Shown piece after piece: positions 6,898 through 14,320 of a stretch of 14,320 bases of DNA (positions within the stretch are counted from its first letter, which is position 1; the number at the start of each line of letters is the position of its first letter). This stretch comes from Bacillota bacterium (lineage in GTDB: Bacteria; Bacillota; Clostridia; Peptostreptococcales; Anaerovoracaceae). The notes beneath the pieces are model-generated. The model was given only the letters and a program-made list of their open reading frames with translations. It did not search any database and was not told the DNA's origin. The DNA is taken from NCBI GenBank assembly GCA_016282655.1, contig JAEELK010000063.1, positions 1 to 14,320 on the forward strand. Direction: 5' to 3'. Both the position numbers and the translations under genes were made by a program.

Positions 6898-8058
6898 ATG
6901 GCAGATAAAATTCAACGCATCATCGCCCAGACCTTCTTGGACGTGGCGCGCGGACTGGAGACCGGCGAAAGCGGCCCCAGACCGAAGATCGCCCTCACCG
7001 GCATGGGCAGCGAGCATGGTGAGACCGTAACCATGGAAGGCGCCGTTCTGGCCGCTTCCAAGGGCGTCGACGTCTACTATCTGGGCAGCCTCACGGACGA
7101 AAGAGTCACCTGCGTAGCCACCAAGGACGACGACGATTGCCACAAGACCATGGAGAAGATGGTCAACGCCGGCGAAGTTGACGGTGCTGTCACCATGCAC
7201 TATCCGTTCCCGATCGGTGTCTCCACCGTCGGCCGCGTGGTCACTCCCGGCAAGGGCCGTGCCATGTACATCGCCACCACCACCGGTACCTCCTCCACGG
7301 ATCGTATCGAAGGCATGATCAAAAACGCCATCTACGGCATCGTCGCGGCCAAGGCCTGCGGCATCAAAGAGCCCACCGTGGGCATCATCAACGTAGACGG
7401 CGCCCGTCAGACCGAGACCGCGCTGAAAAAGCTGCAGGCCAACGGCTACGGCATCAAGTTTGCCGAGTCCGCCAGAGCCGACGGCGGCTGCGTCATGAGA
7501 GGCAACGACATTCTCGCAGCCAGCGCTGACATCATGGTCACCGACACCCTCACCGGCAACCTGCTGATCAAGCTGCTCTCCGCGTTCACCACCGGCGGCA
7601 GCTACGAAGGCAGCGGCTGGGGCTATGGCCCGGGCATCGGCGAAGGCTATGATCCCCTGGTCATGATCGTCTCCCGCGCCTCCGGCGCCGCCGTCATCAG
7701 CGGCGCGCTGCAGTACGCGGCTGAGCTGGTCAAGGGCAACTATCGCAAGGTCCTGAAGGACGAATTCGACGCCGCCTACAAGGCGGGTCTGAAGGAGATC
7801 CTGGACGAGCTGAAGGCGAAGAACGCCAAGCCCGCCGCCGAAGCGAAGGAAGCTGTCGTGGCGCCTCCGAAGGAAGTCGTCACCGCCGCCATCGCCGGCA
7901 TCGAGGTCATGGACCTGGACGACGCCGTCCAGTCCCTCTGGGCCAAGGGCATGTACGCCGAGAGCGGCATGGGCTGCACGGGCCCGATCCTGCTGGTCTC
8001 CGAGGCCAATCTGGCCAAGGCGCAGGAGCTGCTCAAGGAAGCCGGTTACATCGGCTAA
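6898..8058 (+). CDS. grdD: Reductase component C, alpha subunit GrdD
   Basis: GrdD is the smaller subunit of component C and performs the last step, transfer of the acetyl group to phosphate to give acetyl phosphate. It has 386 residues. It resembles phosphate acyltransferases of the PlsX/Pta type, for example in GMGSEHGETVTMEGAV (35-50) and the glycine-rich GSGWGYGPGIGEGYDP stretch (238-253). Its C-terminus ESGMGCTGP places a cysteine at residue 360, which matches Cys359, the active-site thiol reported for E. acidaminophilum GrdD. A lysine/alanine-rich linker (about 305-325) separates the two parts. AGGGA (6886-6890) is the nearest ribosome binding site to the ATG. It is the last gene of the cluster, and a strong terminator follows. 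Confidence 0.95.
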   Translation: MADKIQRIIAQTFLDVARGLETGESGPRPKIALTGMGSEHGETVTMEGAVLAASKGVDVYYLGSLTDERVTCVATKDDDDCHKTMEKMVNAGEVDGAVTMHYPFPIGVSTVGRVVTPGKGRAMYIATTTGTSSTDRIEGMIKNAIYGIVAAKACGIKEPTVGIINVDGARQTETALKKLQANGYGIKFAESARADGGCVMRGNDILAASADIMVTDTLTGNLLIKLLSAFTTGGSYEGSGWGYGPGIGEGYDPLVMIVSRASGAAVISGALQYAAELVKGNYRKVLKDEFDAAYKAGLKEILDELKAKNAKPAAEAKEAVVAPPKEVVTAAIAGIEVMDLDDAVQSLWAKGMYAESGMGCTGPILLVSEANLAKAQELLKEAGYIG

Positions 8059-8082
8059 GCGAGCGCTTAAGCAAGCAGCAAG

Positions 8083-8112
8083 ACGGAGCGTCCACACGGA
8101 CGCTCCGTTTTT
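8083..8112 (+). terminator. Intrinsic terminator after grdD
   Basis: An 11-bp perfect stem, ACGGAGCGTCC (8083-8093) with GGACGCTCCGT (8098-8108), has loop ACAC and a T-run at 8108-8112. It lies 25 bases after the grdD stop and ends the reductase transcript. Confidence 0.92.
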
Positions 8113-8137
8113 CTGTGCATCGGATGGAGGACGGTTC

Positions 8138-8322
8138 GGGAGCGCAGGCACCATGCTTTTTCTCGACACGCTCCCGCTCCGCGCGAAACGCAGCGGTACT
8201 AAGCTCCGTCTTCGCCTCCGGCTCGCCGATCGCTAAGTGCCGGCGTTCCGCGAGGGTCTCGAAAAAGCATGGCGCCTGCGCTCCCGTGTTCCCGCTCCGC
8301 GCGAAACGCAGCGGTACTTAGC
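8138..8322. repeat. Compound intergenic repeat element (inverted plus direct repeats)
   Basis: A 25-base inverted repeat has arms 8138-8162 and 8261-8285 (24 of 25 positions complementary). Each arm is followed by a copy of a 29-base direct repeat, perfect at 8172-8200 and 8290-8318 and extendable to 33 bases with one mismatch (8204 and 8322). So the unit is arm-repeat-spacer-inverted arm-repeat. It fills most of the 371-base gap between grdD and metN and is unlike the coding DNA around it. A dispersed extragenic element (REP- or MITE-like) is the best guess. Open frames across it look like translated repeat, not protein. Confidence 0.7.
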
Positions 8323-8347
8323 GAGACGCAGCCGCGCGGAATAAGAA

Positions 8348-8376
8348 TTGACTTTTGCGGCCATTCAGAATAACAT
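8348..8376 (+). promoter_or_regulatory. Promoter of the metNIQ operon
   Basis: TTGACT (8348-8353) and TAACAT (8371-8376) have a 17-base spacer, within an AT-rich patch right after the repeat element. The leader to the metN start is only about 45 bases, too short for a SAM (S-box) or T-box riboswitch. Confidence 0.6.
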
Positions 8377-8429
8377 ATATAAATACCCTGTAATTGCATC
8401 ATCATTCAAAGGAAGAGTCCAAACAGAGC

Positions 8430-9431
8430 ATGATCGAGATCCGCGACCTGAGCAAAGACTTTCCGGTGGACGGCGAACTGTTCCGCGCCCTGGATCATGT
8501 CAACATAAGGATAGAGGACGGCAGCATCTTCGGCGTCATCGGCATGAGCGGCGCGGGGAAATCCACCCTGGTCCGCTGCATCAATCTGCTGGAGCGCCCC
8601 ACGGAAGGCGCCGTGCTGATCGACGGCAAAGACCTGACGCAGATGACGCCGTCGGAGCTTCGCATGCAGCGCCGCTCCATCAGCATGATCTTCCAGCAGT
8701 TCAATCTGCTCATGCAGAAGACCTGCCTGAAGAACATCTGCTTCCCCATGGAGATCGCGGGCGTGCCCGGCGCCAAAGCGAAGGCGCGCGCGCAGGAGCT
8801 CCTGGAGATCGTAGGCCTGCCGGACAAGGCGAACGCGTATCCGGCGCAGCTCTCCGGCGGGCAGAAGCAGCGCATCGCCATCGCGCGCGCGCTGGCTTCG
8901 GACCCGAAGGTCCTGCTCTGCGACGAAGCCACCTCCGCGCTGGACCCCAACACCACGCGGGCCATCCTGCGCCTCATCAAAGACATCAACCGCCGCATGG
9001 GCATCACCGTGGTGGTGATCACGCACGAGATGGCCGTCATCGAAGAGATCTGCACGGAAGTCGCCATTTTGGACGGCGGCAAAGTGGTGGAGACGGGCAG
9101 TGTAGAGCGCGTCTTCTCCAATCCGCAGACGGAGGCGGCCCGCCGCCTGGTCTATCCGGACGGCGTTCCCAGCGAGGACGGCGGCCGCAAGGTCATCCGC
9201 ATCGCCTTCAACGGCGGCACCGCGGAAAAGCCCATCATCGCCTCGCTCGCGATCGACTGCGGCATCAAAGCGAACATCATGGCGGCGGACACCCGCAGCA
9301 TCGACGGCAAAGCCTTCGGCACCATGCTCCTGGGCCTGCCGGAAGATCCGGCGGACTACGCCAAGGCCATCGCCTATCTGAAAAAACAGAGCAACGTGGA
9401 GCTGGAGGAGGTGAGCGACTACCATGCATAG
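8430..9431 (+). CDS. metN: ABC transporter ATP-binding protein, methionine-type (MetN)
   Basis: This is the ATPase that drives uptake through MetI with lipoprotein MetQ, probably of methionine. It has 333 residues. Seen motifs are Walker A GMSGAGKST (38-46), the Q-loop FQQFN (88-92), signature LSGGQ (141-145), Walker B VLLCDE (161-166) and the switch histidine in ITHE (H199). Residues from about 254 to 328 form the extra C-terminal NIL/ACT-like domain (KVIRIAFNGG onward), which in MetN binds methionine and inhibits transport when the cell is replete. The ATG at 8430 fits the family N-terminus MIEIRDLSKDF. The nearest ribosome binding site, AAAGGAAGAG (8408-8417), is 12 bases away, longer than usual. 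The last codons overlap the start of metI. Methionine is the family default; related NlpA-type systems carry other amino acids or dipeptides. Confidence 0.9.
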   Translation: MIEIRDLSKDFPVDGELFRALDHVNIRIEDGSIFGVIGMSGAGKSTLVRCINLLERPTEGAVLIDGKDLTQMTPSELRMQRRSISMIFQQFNLLMQKTCLKNICFPMEIAGVPGAKAKARAQELLEIVGLPDKANAYPAQLSGGQKQRIAIARALASDPKVLLCDEATSALDPNTTRAILRLIKDINRRMGITVVVITHEMAVIEEICTEVAILDGGKVVETGSVERVFSNPQTEAARRLVYPDGVPSEDGGRKVIRIAFNGGTAEKPIIASLAIDCGIKANIMAADTRSIDGKAFGTMLLGLPEDPADYAKAIAYLKKQSNVELEEVSDYHA

Positions 9432-10149
9432 CCTGCTCAGCAGCCCGCAGCTCGCGGAGGCGCTGGACGTCCTTTCCCGCACGGCGCTCACCGACATCTG
9501 GGAGACCTTCTATTCCACGGTCCTGGCGACCTTCTTCGCCTACGTGATCGGCCTGCCCCTCGGCATCCTGCTGGTCACGGGCGAGAAGAACGGCATCCGG
9601 CCTCTGCCGGGCGCCGTCATGCAGATCCTGAACGTGATCATCAACCTCCTGCGTTCCGTGCCTTTCCTGATCCTGATGATCATGGTCATCCCGCTCTCCC
9701 GGGCGATCCTCGGGACGAGCATCGGCACGCTGGCCACCACCATCCCGCTGGTGGTCGCGGCCTTCCCCTTTGTGGCGCGTCTGGTGGAATCCTCGCTGCG
9801 CGAGGTGGACGCCGGCGTCATCGAAGCCGCGCTCTCCATGGGCGCGAGCCCCATGCAGGTGGTCCTGAAGGTCATCCTTCCCGAAAGCCTGCCGTCGCTC
9901 ATCTCCGGCGCGACCATCGCCCTCACCACCATCCTGGGCTATGGCGCGATGGCCGGCATCATCGGCGGCGGCGGCCTGGGCCGCACTGCCATCAACTACG
10001 GCTATTATCGCTATAAATATTTGATCATGCTCGGCGCGGTCGTCCTCCTGGTGATCATGGTACAGATCTTCCAGTCGGTCGGCACGCGGCTTGCGATCAA
10101 ATGCGATAAACGCATCACACAGAAAACGAGGAGGAAAAGAAGATCATGA
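9424..10149 (+). CDS. metI: ABC transporter permease, methionine-type (MetI)
   Basis: This is the membrane channel subunit, 241 residues with about five hydrophobic segments (roughly 30-50, 66-90, 98-118, 160-180 and 198-216). The EAA loop that contacts the ATPase is clear: EAALSMGASPMQVVLKVILPE at about 134-154. The start overlaps the metN end by eight bases and the stop overlaps metQ as ATGA, so translation is probably coupled through all three genes. GGAGGAGG (9404-9411), inside metN, serves as ribosome binding site. The protein ends in a strongly basic tail (KTRRKRRS), as expected for a cytoplasmic end. Confidence 0.92.
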   Translation: MHSLLSSPQLAEALDVLSRTALTDIWETFYSTVLATFFAYVIGLPLGILLVTGEKNGIRPLPGAVMQILNVIINLLRSVPFLILMIMVIPLSRAILGTSIGTLATTIPLVVAAFPFVARLVESSLREVDAGVIEAALSMGASPMQVVLKVILPESLPSLISGATIALTTILGYGAMAGIIGGGGLGRTAINYGYYRYKYLIMLGAVVLLVIMVQIFQSVGTRLAIKCDKRITQKTRRKRRS

Positions 10150-10979
10150 AGAAAGCACTTGTCGTACTGCTGGCTCTGCTGCTGGCACTGTCCTTTGCCG
10201 CCTGCGGTCAGAAACAGGAAGCCGCGCCCGCGCCGGCAGCCCCGGAGACCGTCACCCTGACCGTGGCCGCCTCTCCCACGCCGCACGCCGAGATCCTTGC
10301 CCAGTGCACGGACATCCTGGCCGAGCAGGGCATCGAACTGAAGGTCATCGAATTCACGGACTACGTACAGCCCAATATGGTCACCGAGTCCGGCGAAGTG
10401 GACGCCAACTACTTCCAGCACGTCCCGTATCTGAACGATTTCAACGAGCAGAACGGCACGCACCTGGTCCCCGTAGAGCTCATCCACTATGAGCCCTTCG
10501 GACTCTATCCGGGCAAGACCGCGACCATCGACGCGCTGCCGGACGGCGCCAAGATCGCCGTGCCCAACGACGGCACCAACGAAGCCCGCGCCCTGCTTCT
10601 GCTGGAGCAGGAAGGCCTGATCAAGATCAAGGAAGGCGCCGGCCTCACCGCCACCGTCCTGGACATCGAGGACAATCCCAAGAACCTGAACATCGTGGAA
10701 ATGGAAGCTGCCCAGCTGGCCCGTACGCTGGCTGACGTGGACATGGCCGTCATCAACGGCAACTACGCCATCGAAGCCGGCCTGGTGGTCGGCGAGGACG
10801 CCGTGGCCGTCGAAGACGCTTCTTCCACCGCCGCGCAGACCTACGCGAACGCGATCGTCGTGAAGGAAGGCAACGAGAACAACGAAGCCGTGCAGGCGCT
10901 GATCGCCGCGCTGAAGACGGACGCGGTCCGCAGCTTCATCGAGGAGACCTACGAGGGCGCTGTCGTTCCCATGTTCTAA
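10146..10979 (+). CDS. metQ: Methionine-binding lipoprotein (MetQ/NlpA family)
   Basis: This substrate-binding lipoprotein delivers its ligand to MetI/MetN from outside the membrane. It has 277 residues. A lipoprotein signal is visible: MKK, a run of Leu/Ala/Val, then SFAAC with the lipidated cysteine at 20, followed by an Ala/Pro/Glu-rich linker. The mature part carries MetQ/NlpA family landmarks: ASPTPHAEIL, FTDYVQPN, VDANYFQHVPYLNDFN, HYEPFGLYPG, PNDGTNEARALLLLE and INGNYA. The start overlaps the metI stop by four bases. A terminator follows about 20 bases after the stop. Ligand identity (methionine) is inferred from the family only. Confidence 0.92.
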   Translation: MKKALVVLLALLLALSFAACGQKQEAAPAPAAPETVTLTVAASPTPHAEILAQCTDILAEQGIELKVIEFTDYVQPNMVTESGEVDANYFQHVPYLNDFNEQNGTHLVPVELIHYEPFGLYPGKTATIDALPDGAKIAVPNDGTNEARALLLLEQEGLIKIKEGAGLTATVLDIEDNPKNLNIVEMEAAQLARTLADVDMAVINGNYAIEAGLVVGEDAVAVEDASSTAAQTYANAIVVKEGNENNEAVQALIAALKTDAVRSFIEETYEGAVVPMF

Positions 10980-10999
10980 AAAAGCGGCACTGCAAATGG

Positions 11000-11032
11000 C
11001 TGTCCGGCGCCTTCCCGCGCCGGACAGTTTTT
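11000..11032 (+). terminator. Intrinsic terminator after metQ
   Basis: CTGTCCGGCGC (11000-11010) and GCGCCGGACAG (11017-11027) form 11 perfect base pairs with loop CTTCCC and TTTTT at 11028-11032. It closes the transporter operon. Confidence 0.93.
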
Positions 11033-11067
11033 CTTCACAGAATATTTATTGTTTCAAAAGAAGAAGG

Positions 11068-11700
11068 ATGTTATCATATAATATTGAGAAAGAATGCCGA
11101 TTCGTTTTGGCATCTGCCTCGCCGCGCCGGGTGGAGATGTTCCGGAGAGAAGGCTTTTCGCCGGAGGTCTATCCCGCCCGCGTGGAAGAAGGCGATCCGG
11201 GCAGCCTCAGCGTGGAAGAGACCGTCATGTTTCTTGCGCTGAAAAAGGCGCTCTGGGTCGAGCGGGAGATCCTGCGCGAAGCGGCGGAGGGCAAGAGGCC
11301 TGCGCAGCTTCGTTATTGCATCGTCGCGGCGGACACCGTGGTCTTCCGGGAGGGGATCATCGGAAAGCCGAAGGACGAAGCCGACGCCCTGCGCATCCTG
11401 GAGGATCTGCGCGGGCGGGAGCATTCCGTGGCCAGCGGCGTCGCGCTGCTGGAGGCGGGCCGCCCGAGGCGCCTGCTCTTCTGCGAGAAGAGCCTGGTGC
11501 GCTTCGGCGATTACAGCCGGGAGGAGATCCTGGACTATATCGCGAGCGGAGAACCCATGGACAAGGCGGGAGCCTATGCCATCCAGGGGGGCTGGGCGCC
11601 CCATATCCGCGAGTTCCGGGGAAGCAGGGACAACATCATCGGTTTTCCCTGGGAACGCTTTGAACACGAATTTCGCGCCTTCTGGCGGAAAGATAGATAG
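11068..11700 (+). CDS. maf: Maf-like nucleotide pyrophosphatase
   Basis: Maf proteins hydrolyse non-canonical or modified nucleoside triphosphates to monophosphates and are tied to septum and shape control. The frame gives 210 residues. Seen motifs are the substrate-binding loop LASASPRR (14-21), the catalytic segment VAADTVV (86-92, Asp89), GKP (99-101), and the C-terminal DKAGAYAIQG (165-174). The DTVV-type active site favours the dTTP/UTP-pyrophosphatase (YhdE-like) group. The ATG at 11068 directly abuts AAGAAGG, an unusually short spacing, and gives ten residues before the conserved start; no better start exists in frame. It heads a Firmicute-type maf-radC-mreB-mreC group, with radC 54 bases downstream. 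Confidence 0.9.
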   Translation: MLSYNIEKECRFVLASASPRRVEMFRREGFSPEVYPARVEEGDPGSLSVEETVMFLALKKALWVEREILREAAEGKRPAQLRYCIVAADTVVFREGIIGKPKDEADALRILEDLRGREHSVASGVALLEAGRPRRLLFCEKSLVRFGDYSREEILDYIASGEPMDKAGAYAIQGGWAPHIREFRGSRDNIIGFPWERFEHEFRAFWRKDR

Positions 11701-11754
11701 AGAGATCGTTCGGGGGATAGGGAAGAAGGAGGAGACAGCAGACAGGGGGAATCA

Positions 11755-12459
11755 TTGAAAGACCATCCAGAAAAAGCGGGCGTGCGCATGCGGGAGCTTC
11801 CGGCCGAGGAACGGCCGCGGGAAAAGATGCTCCGCGAGGGCGCCCGTGCCCTGAGCAGCGGGGAGCTTTTGGCCCTGCTGATCGGCAGCGGCAGCAGCGG
11901 CGGTTCGGCCCTTCGCGTCGCCGAGCGCCTGCTCGCCCTTCATCCGGACGGGCTCCGTCACCTGGCGGAGAGCGGGGCGGAGGAACTGCTCTGCGTGGAA
12001 GGGATCGGCCCGGCAAGGGCCTGCAGCCTGATGGCTGCGCTGGAGCTGGGCAGACGGCTCTCCGTCAGCCCGAAGCGCGAGCGGATCCGCGTGGATCGCC
12101 CGTCCGAAGTGGCGGCGCTCTTCTCCGAACGGATGCGCTATCTGCGAAAGGAAGAGTTCCAGGTCCTTCTGCTCAACCAGAAGAACGAGATCCTGCTGAC
12201 GGAGCAGGTCTCCGTGGGCGACCTCAGCAGCGCCATCACCCACCCGAGAGAGATCTTCAGCGGCGCGGTGCGCAGGAGCGCGGCGGCCGTCATCCTGGCC
12301 CACAACCATCCGAGCGGAGACCCCGCTCCGAGCGAGAACGATCTCCGCGTGACGGCCCGCCTCGTGGAAGCGGGCAAACTGCTGGGCATCGAAGTGCTGG
12401 ACCACATCATCATCGGGGACGGCAGCTTCACGAGCCTGCGGGAACGCGGCTATATATAA
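11755..12459 (+). CDS. radC: RadC-family JAMM-domain protein
   Basis: RadC (JAB/MPN) proteins are metalloprotease-like; their role is unsettled, and the old DNA repair assignment is weak. It has 234 residues. The N-terminus has the family pattern MRELPAEERPREKMLREGA (12-30), then a helix-hairpin-helix-like segment LCVEGIGPARA (79-89), then the JAMM metal site HNHPSGDPAPSEND with His183, His185 and Asp196. The start is TTG at 11755, supported by AGGGGG (11744-11749) five bases upstream; the first ATG (11788) has no ribosome binding site. It sits between maf and mreB on the same strand with short gaps and is probably co-transcribed with them. Confidence 0.92.
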   Translation: MKDHPEKAGVRMRELPAEERPREKMLREGARALSSGELLALLIGSGSSGGSALRVAERLLALHPDGLRHLAESGAEELLCVEGIGPARACSLMAALELGRRLSVSPKRERIRVDRPSEVAALFSERMRYLRKEEFQVLLLNQKNEILLTEQVSVGDLSSAITHPREIFSGAVRRSAAAVILAHNHPSGDPAPSENDLRVTARLVEAGKLLGIEVLDHIIIGDGSFTSLRERGYI

Positions 12460-12490
12460 TAAGACAAGCATCGAAAGGAGAAACAAAGGC

Positions 12491-13537
12491 ATGTTTCTGA
12501 ATCTTTTCACGCAGGACCTGGGCATCGACCTGGGCACCGCCAATACACTGATCTATTCCAAGAACAAGGGCATCATCCTGAACGAGCCCTCGGTCATCGC
12601 CGTCGATGAGGCGAACCGCAAGATCCTGGCCACCGGCCGGGAGGCCAAGGAAATGATCGGCCGTGCGCCGGCGCACATCCGCGTGGTCCGTCCCCTGCAG
12701 GAGGGCGTCATCTCCGATTATGAAATGACGCAGACCATGCTGAAGGACTTCCTGAAGAAGGTCATTCCCGAGCGCTCTCTCGTTACGAAAACGAGGGTCG
12801 TGGTCGGCGTGCCCTCCGGCGTCACCGAGGTGGAGAAGCGCGCGGTCGAAGACACCGTGCGGCAGATGGGCGTCAACGAAGTCTATGTGCTGGACGAGCC
12901 CTTTGCCGCGGCGCTCGGCGTCGGCCTGGACGTCAGCGGGCCCCGCGGCTGCATGATCGCTGACATCGGCGGCGGCACGTCGGACATCGCGATCATCGCG
13001 CTGGGCGGCATCGTCAACAGCACCTCCATCCGCACCGCGGGCGACAAGATGGACGAAGCCATCGTGGCCTATATGCGCAAGAATTACAATCTCCTCATCG
13101 GCGATACCATGGCGGAGAACCTGAAAAAAGAGATCGGCTGCGTCCTGCCGGACTATGAAGGGGACGAGCCGGGCGAGCCGCTCACCATGGAGGCGAAGGG
13201 CAGAGACGTGCTGAGCGGGCTGCCGAAGACCGTTACGGTCAGCTCGGTGGACATCATGCGCGCGCTCGAGGAGCCCATCGGCATGATCATGGACGGCATC
13301 CGCGCGACGCTGGAGAACGCGCCGCCGGAGCTGGCGGCGGACATCGTCAACAGCGGCATGTACCTGGCCGGCGGCGGCGCGCTGCTGCGCGGCCTGGACC
13401 GTCACATCGAGAACGAGACGGGCATGAAGGTCACCATCGCGGAGAACGCGCTCGAAGCGGTCGCCGAAGGCACGGGCAGGAGCCTGCAGGACCTGGAGAC
13501 CGTAAAATACTACAGCAAGAGGCCGAAGAAGTACTAA
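12491..13537 (+). CDS. mreB: Rod-shape-determining actin homologue MreB
   Basis: MreB polymerises into membrane-bound filaments that guide the elongation machinery for the side-wall peptidoglycan. It has 348 residues. Seen features are a short hydrophobic N-terminus MFLNLF for membrane contact, phosphate-1 loop DLGTANTLIY (13-22), phosphate-2 motif DIGGGTSD (158-165), and the adenosine-binding AGGGALLRG (293-301). AAAGGAG (12474-12480) lies ten bases before the ATG. The gene is followed 28 bases later by mreC, the standard arrangement. In contrast to the reductase genes, arginine is encoded almost entirely by CGN codons (one AGA among 19). Confidence 0.97.
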   Translation: MFLNLFTQDLGIDLGTANTLIYSKNKGIILNEPSVIAVDEANRKILATGREAKEMIGRAPAHIRVVRPLQEGVISDYEMTQTMLKDFLKKVIPERSLVTKTRVVVGVPSGVTEVEKRAVEDTVRQMGVNEVYVLDEPFAAALGVGLDVSGPRGCMIADIGGGTSDIAIIALGGIVNSTSIRTAGDKMDEAIVAYMRKNYNLLIGDTMAENLKKEIGCVLPDYEGDEPGEPLTMEAKGRDVLSGLPKTVTVSSVDIMRALEEPIGMIMDGIRATLENAPPELAADIVNSGMYLAGGGALLRGLDRHIENETGMKVTIAENALEAVAEGTGRSLQDLETVKYYSKRPKKY

Positions 13538-13565
13538 GACGGCCTTTGGGGGAACGGGGGAAGAG

Positions 13566-14320
13566 ATGTTCTGGTTACGGGAGCACAGCCGTCTGGCGGC
13601 ATTGCTGCTGCTGGTCCTGGCGCTGCTGCTCATCATCGTCATCTCGTTCACGCACCGCGGCAGCGACTCCTGGCTCGGAAGGCGGGCTCAGGACGGCGCC
13701 GCCCTGGCGCAGGGACCGATCAGCGACGCCGGAAACGGGGCCGCTTCTTACGTTTGGGGCCTGACGCACGTCGGGCAGCTCCTGCGCGAGCGGGAAGCCC
13801 TGCAGGATCAGGTGAGCGAGCTGGAGCGCCGTCTGCGCCTGGAATCCCTGAAGGCGGAGGAACTGGCCCAGCTGAAAGCCCTGAGCGACAGCCTGGGCTA
13901 CGTGAGCTATCTGGAGGCCTATGATTACAAAGCCGCCGGCGTGATCGCCGCGGACGATTCCGACTGGTTCTCCGTCTTTACCGTCAACGCCGGCACGGCC
14001 GACGGCGTTCGGCTCAACACCGCGGTCATCAACGGAGAAGGCCTGGTAGGCCGCGTCTATACCGTCGGCAGGCACTGGGCCAAGGTCATCTCCATCATCG
14101 ACGAGAACAGCAACATCAGCTTCAAGCTGGCGCGCGACCCGCGGGTCCTGGGCGTCCTGAGCGGCAACGGCAGCGGGGGCCTGGAGGGTATCCTGCTGGA
14201 CTCGGACGCTTCCGTGATCGAAGGCGATCAGCTGATCAGCTCCGGCATGGAGCTCTATCCGGAAGGCATCCTCATCGGCACCGTCCGCGAGGTCACGTGG
14301 GACAGCGACGCGCTCCTGAA
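13566..14320 (+). CDS. mreC: Rod-shape-determining protein MreC (partial, runs off the window)
   Basis: MreC is a membrane-anchored scaffold that links MreB to MreD, RodA and penicillin-binding protein 2 outside the membrane. The frame from ATG 13566 is open to the window end: 251 codons, the C-terminus missing. A single membrane segment (about residues 10-27, LAALLLLVLALLLIIVIS) follows a short basic head. A coiled coil rich in Leu/Glu/Arg spans about 68-104, and the periplasmic-type beta domains begin near residue 120, with VNAGTADGV, INGEGLVGRV, VISIIDENSNISFKL and SSGMELYPEGILIGTV, all typical of MreC. GGGGGAAGAG precedes the start directly. Placement right after mreB confirms the call. 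Confidence 0.95.
   Translation, partial: MFWLREHSRLAALLLLVLALLLIIVISFTHRGSDSWLGRRAQDGAALAQGPISDAGNGAASYVWGLTHVGQLLREREALQDQVSELERRLRLESLKAEELAQLKALSDSLGYVSYLEAYDYKAAGVIAADDSDWFSVFTVNAGTADGVRLNTAVINGEGLVGRVYTVGRHWAKVISIIDENSNISFKLARDPRVLGVLSGNGSGGLEGILLDSDASVIEGDQLISSGMELYPEGILIGTVREVTWDSDALL

Noticed and set aside
8115..8321. Small plus-strand open frame of 68 codons
   Set aside because: It consists of the intergenic repeat element; the two similar halves reflect the DNA repeats, not a protein.
8138..8322. CRISPR array
   Set aside because: Only two direct copies about 118 bases apart, with an inverted repeat between, no regular spacers and no cas genes.
11077..11082. Perfect TATAAT as -10 of the maf gene
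   Set aside because: It lies downstream of the chosen start codon and has no -35 match at the right distance.
12455..12460. TATAAT at the radC end as an mreB promoter
   Set aside because: No -35 hexamer at 16-18 bases; it arises from the TATATATAATAA stop region.
1..14320. tRNA or rRNA genes
   Set aside because: No cloverleaf-like segment with a conserved T-loop or rRNA-like stretch was seen on either strand by eye.

Overview
The window looks like chromosomal DNA of a GC-rich, anaerobic, amino-acid-fermenting member of the Clostridia (Bacillota). The grounds are a complete glycine/betaine/sarcosine-type selenoprotein reductase operon, AGGAGG-like ribosome binding sites, and the Firmicute-type order maf-radC-mreB-mreC. 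I cannot name a species from the sequence.

Layout. (1) Positions 1-256 are the last codons of a gene that reads like the C-terminus of the DNA polymerase III alpha subunit. (2) Positions 257-509 are intergenic, with an inverted repeat, a good sigma-A-type promoter and a 5'-leader hairpin. (3) Positions 510-8058 hold the reductase cluster, all on the + strand: grdE-like, grdB-like (in-frame UGA read as selenocysteine), trxB, trxA, grdA (second selenocysteine UGA), a strong internal terminator, then grdC and grdD and a final terminator. (4) Positions 8083-8376 carry that terminator, a compound inverted/direct repeat and a promoter. (5) Positions 8430-10979 are an overlapping metN-metI-metQ ABC importer operon closed by a terminator. 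(6) Positions 11068-14320 are maf, radC, mreB and the first part of mreC, which runs off the window.

How the genes work together. Component B (the grdE- and grdB-like products) binds the amine substrate and passes a carboxymethyl group to the selenocysteine of GrdA (component A). GrdC/GrdD (component C) release acetyl phosphate from GrdA. TrxB and TrxA return electrons from NADPH to the oxidised selenoprotein. Acetyl phosphate can then give ATP, though no acetate kinase lies in the window.

The most notable observation concerns component B. The grdE-like protein has no cysteine in the segment where, from my memory of glycine-reductase GrdE, the proprotein is cleaved to make its carbonyl (pyruvoyl-type) group. 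The partner selenoprotein has Ser instead of the first Cys of the UxxCxxC motif. This points to an uncleaved betaine-reductase-like (GrdI/GrdH) or other non-glycine component B feeding standard components A and C. The reductase genes also use AGA for arginine far more than the neighbouring housekeeping gene mreB.
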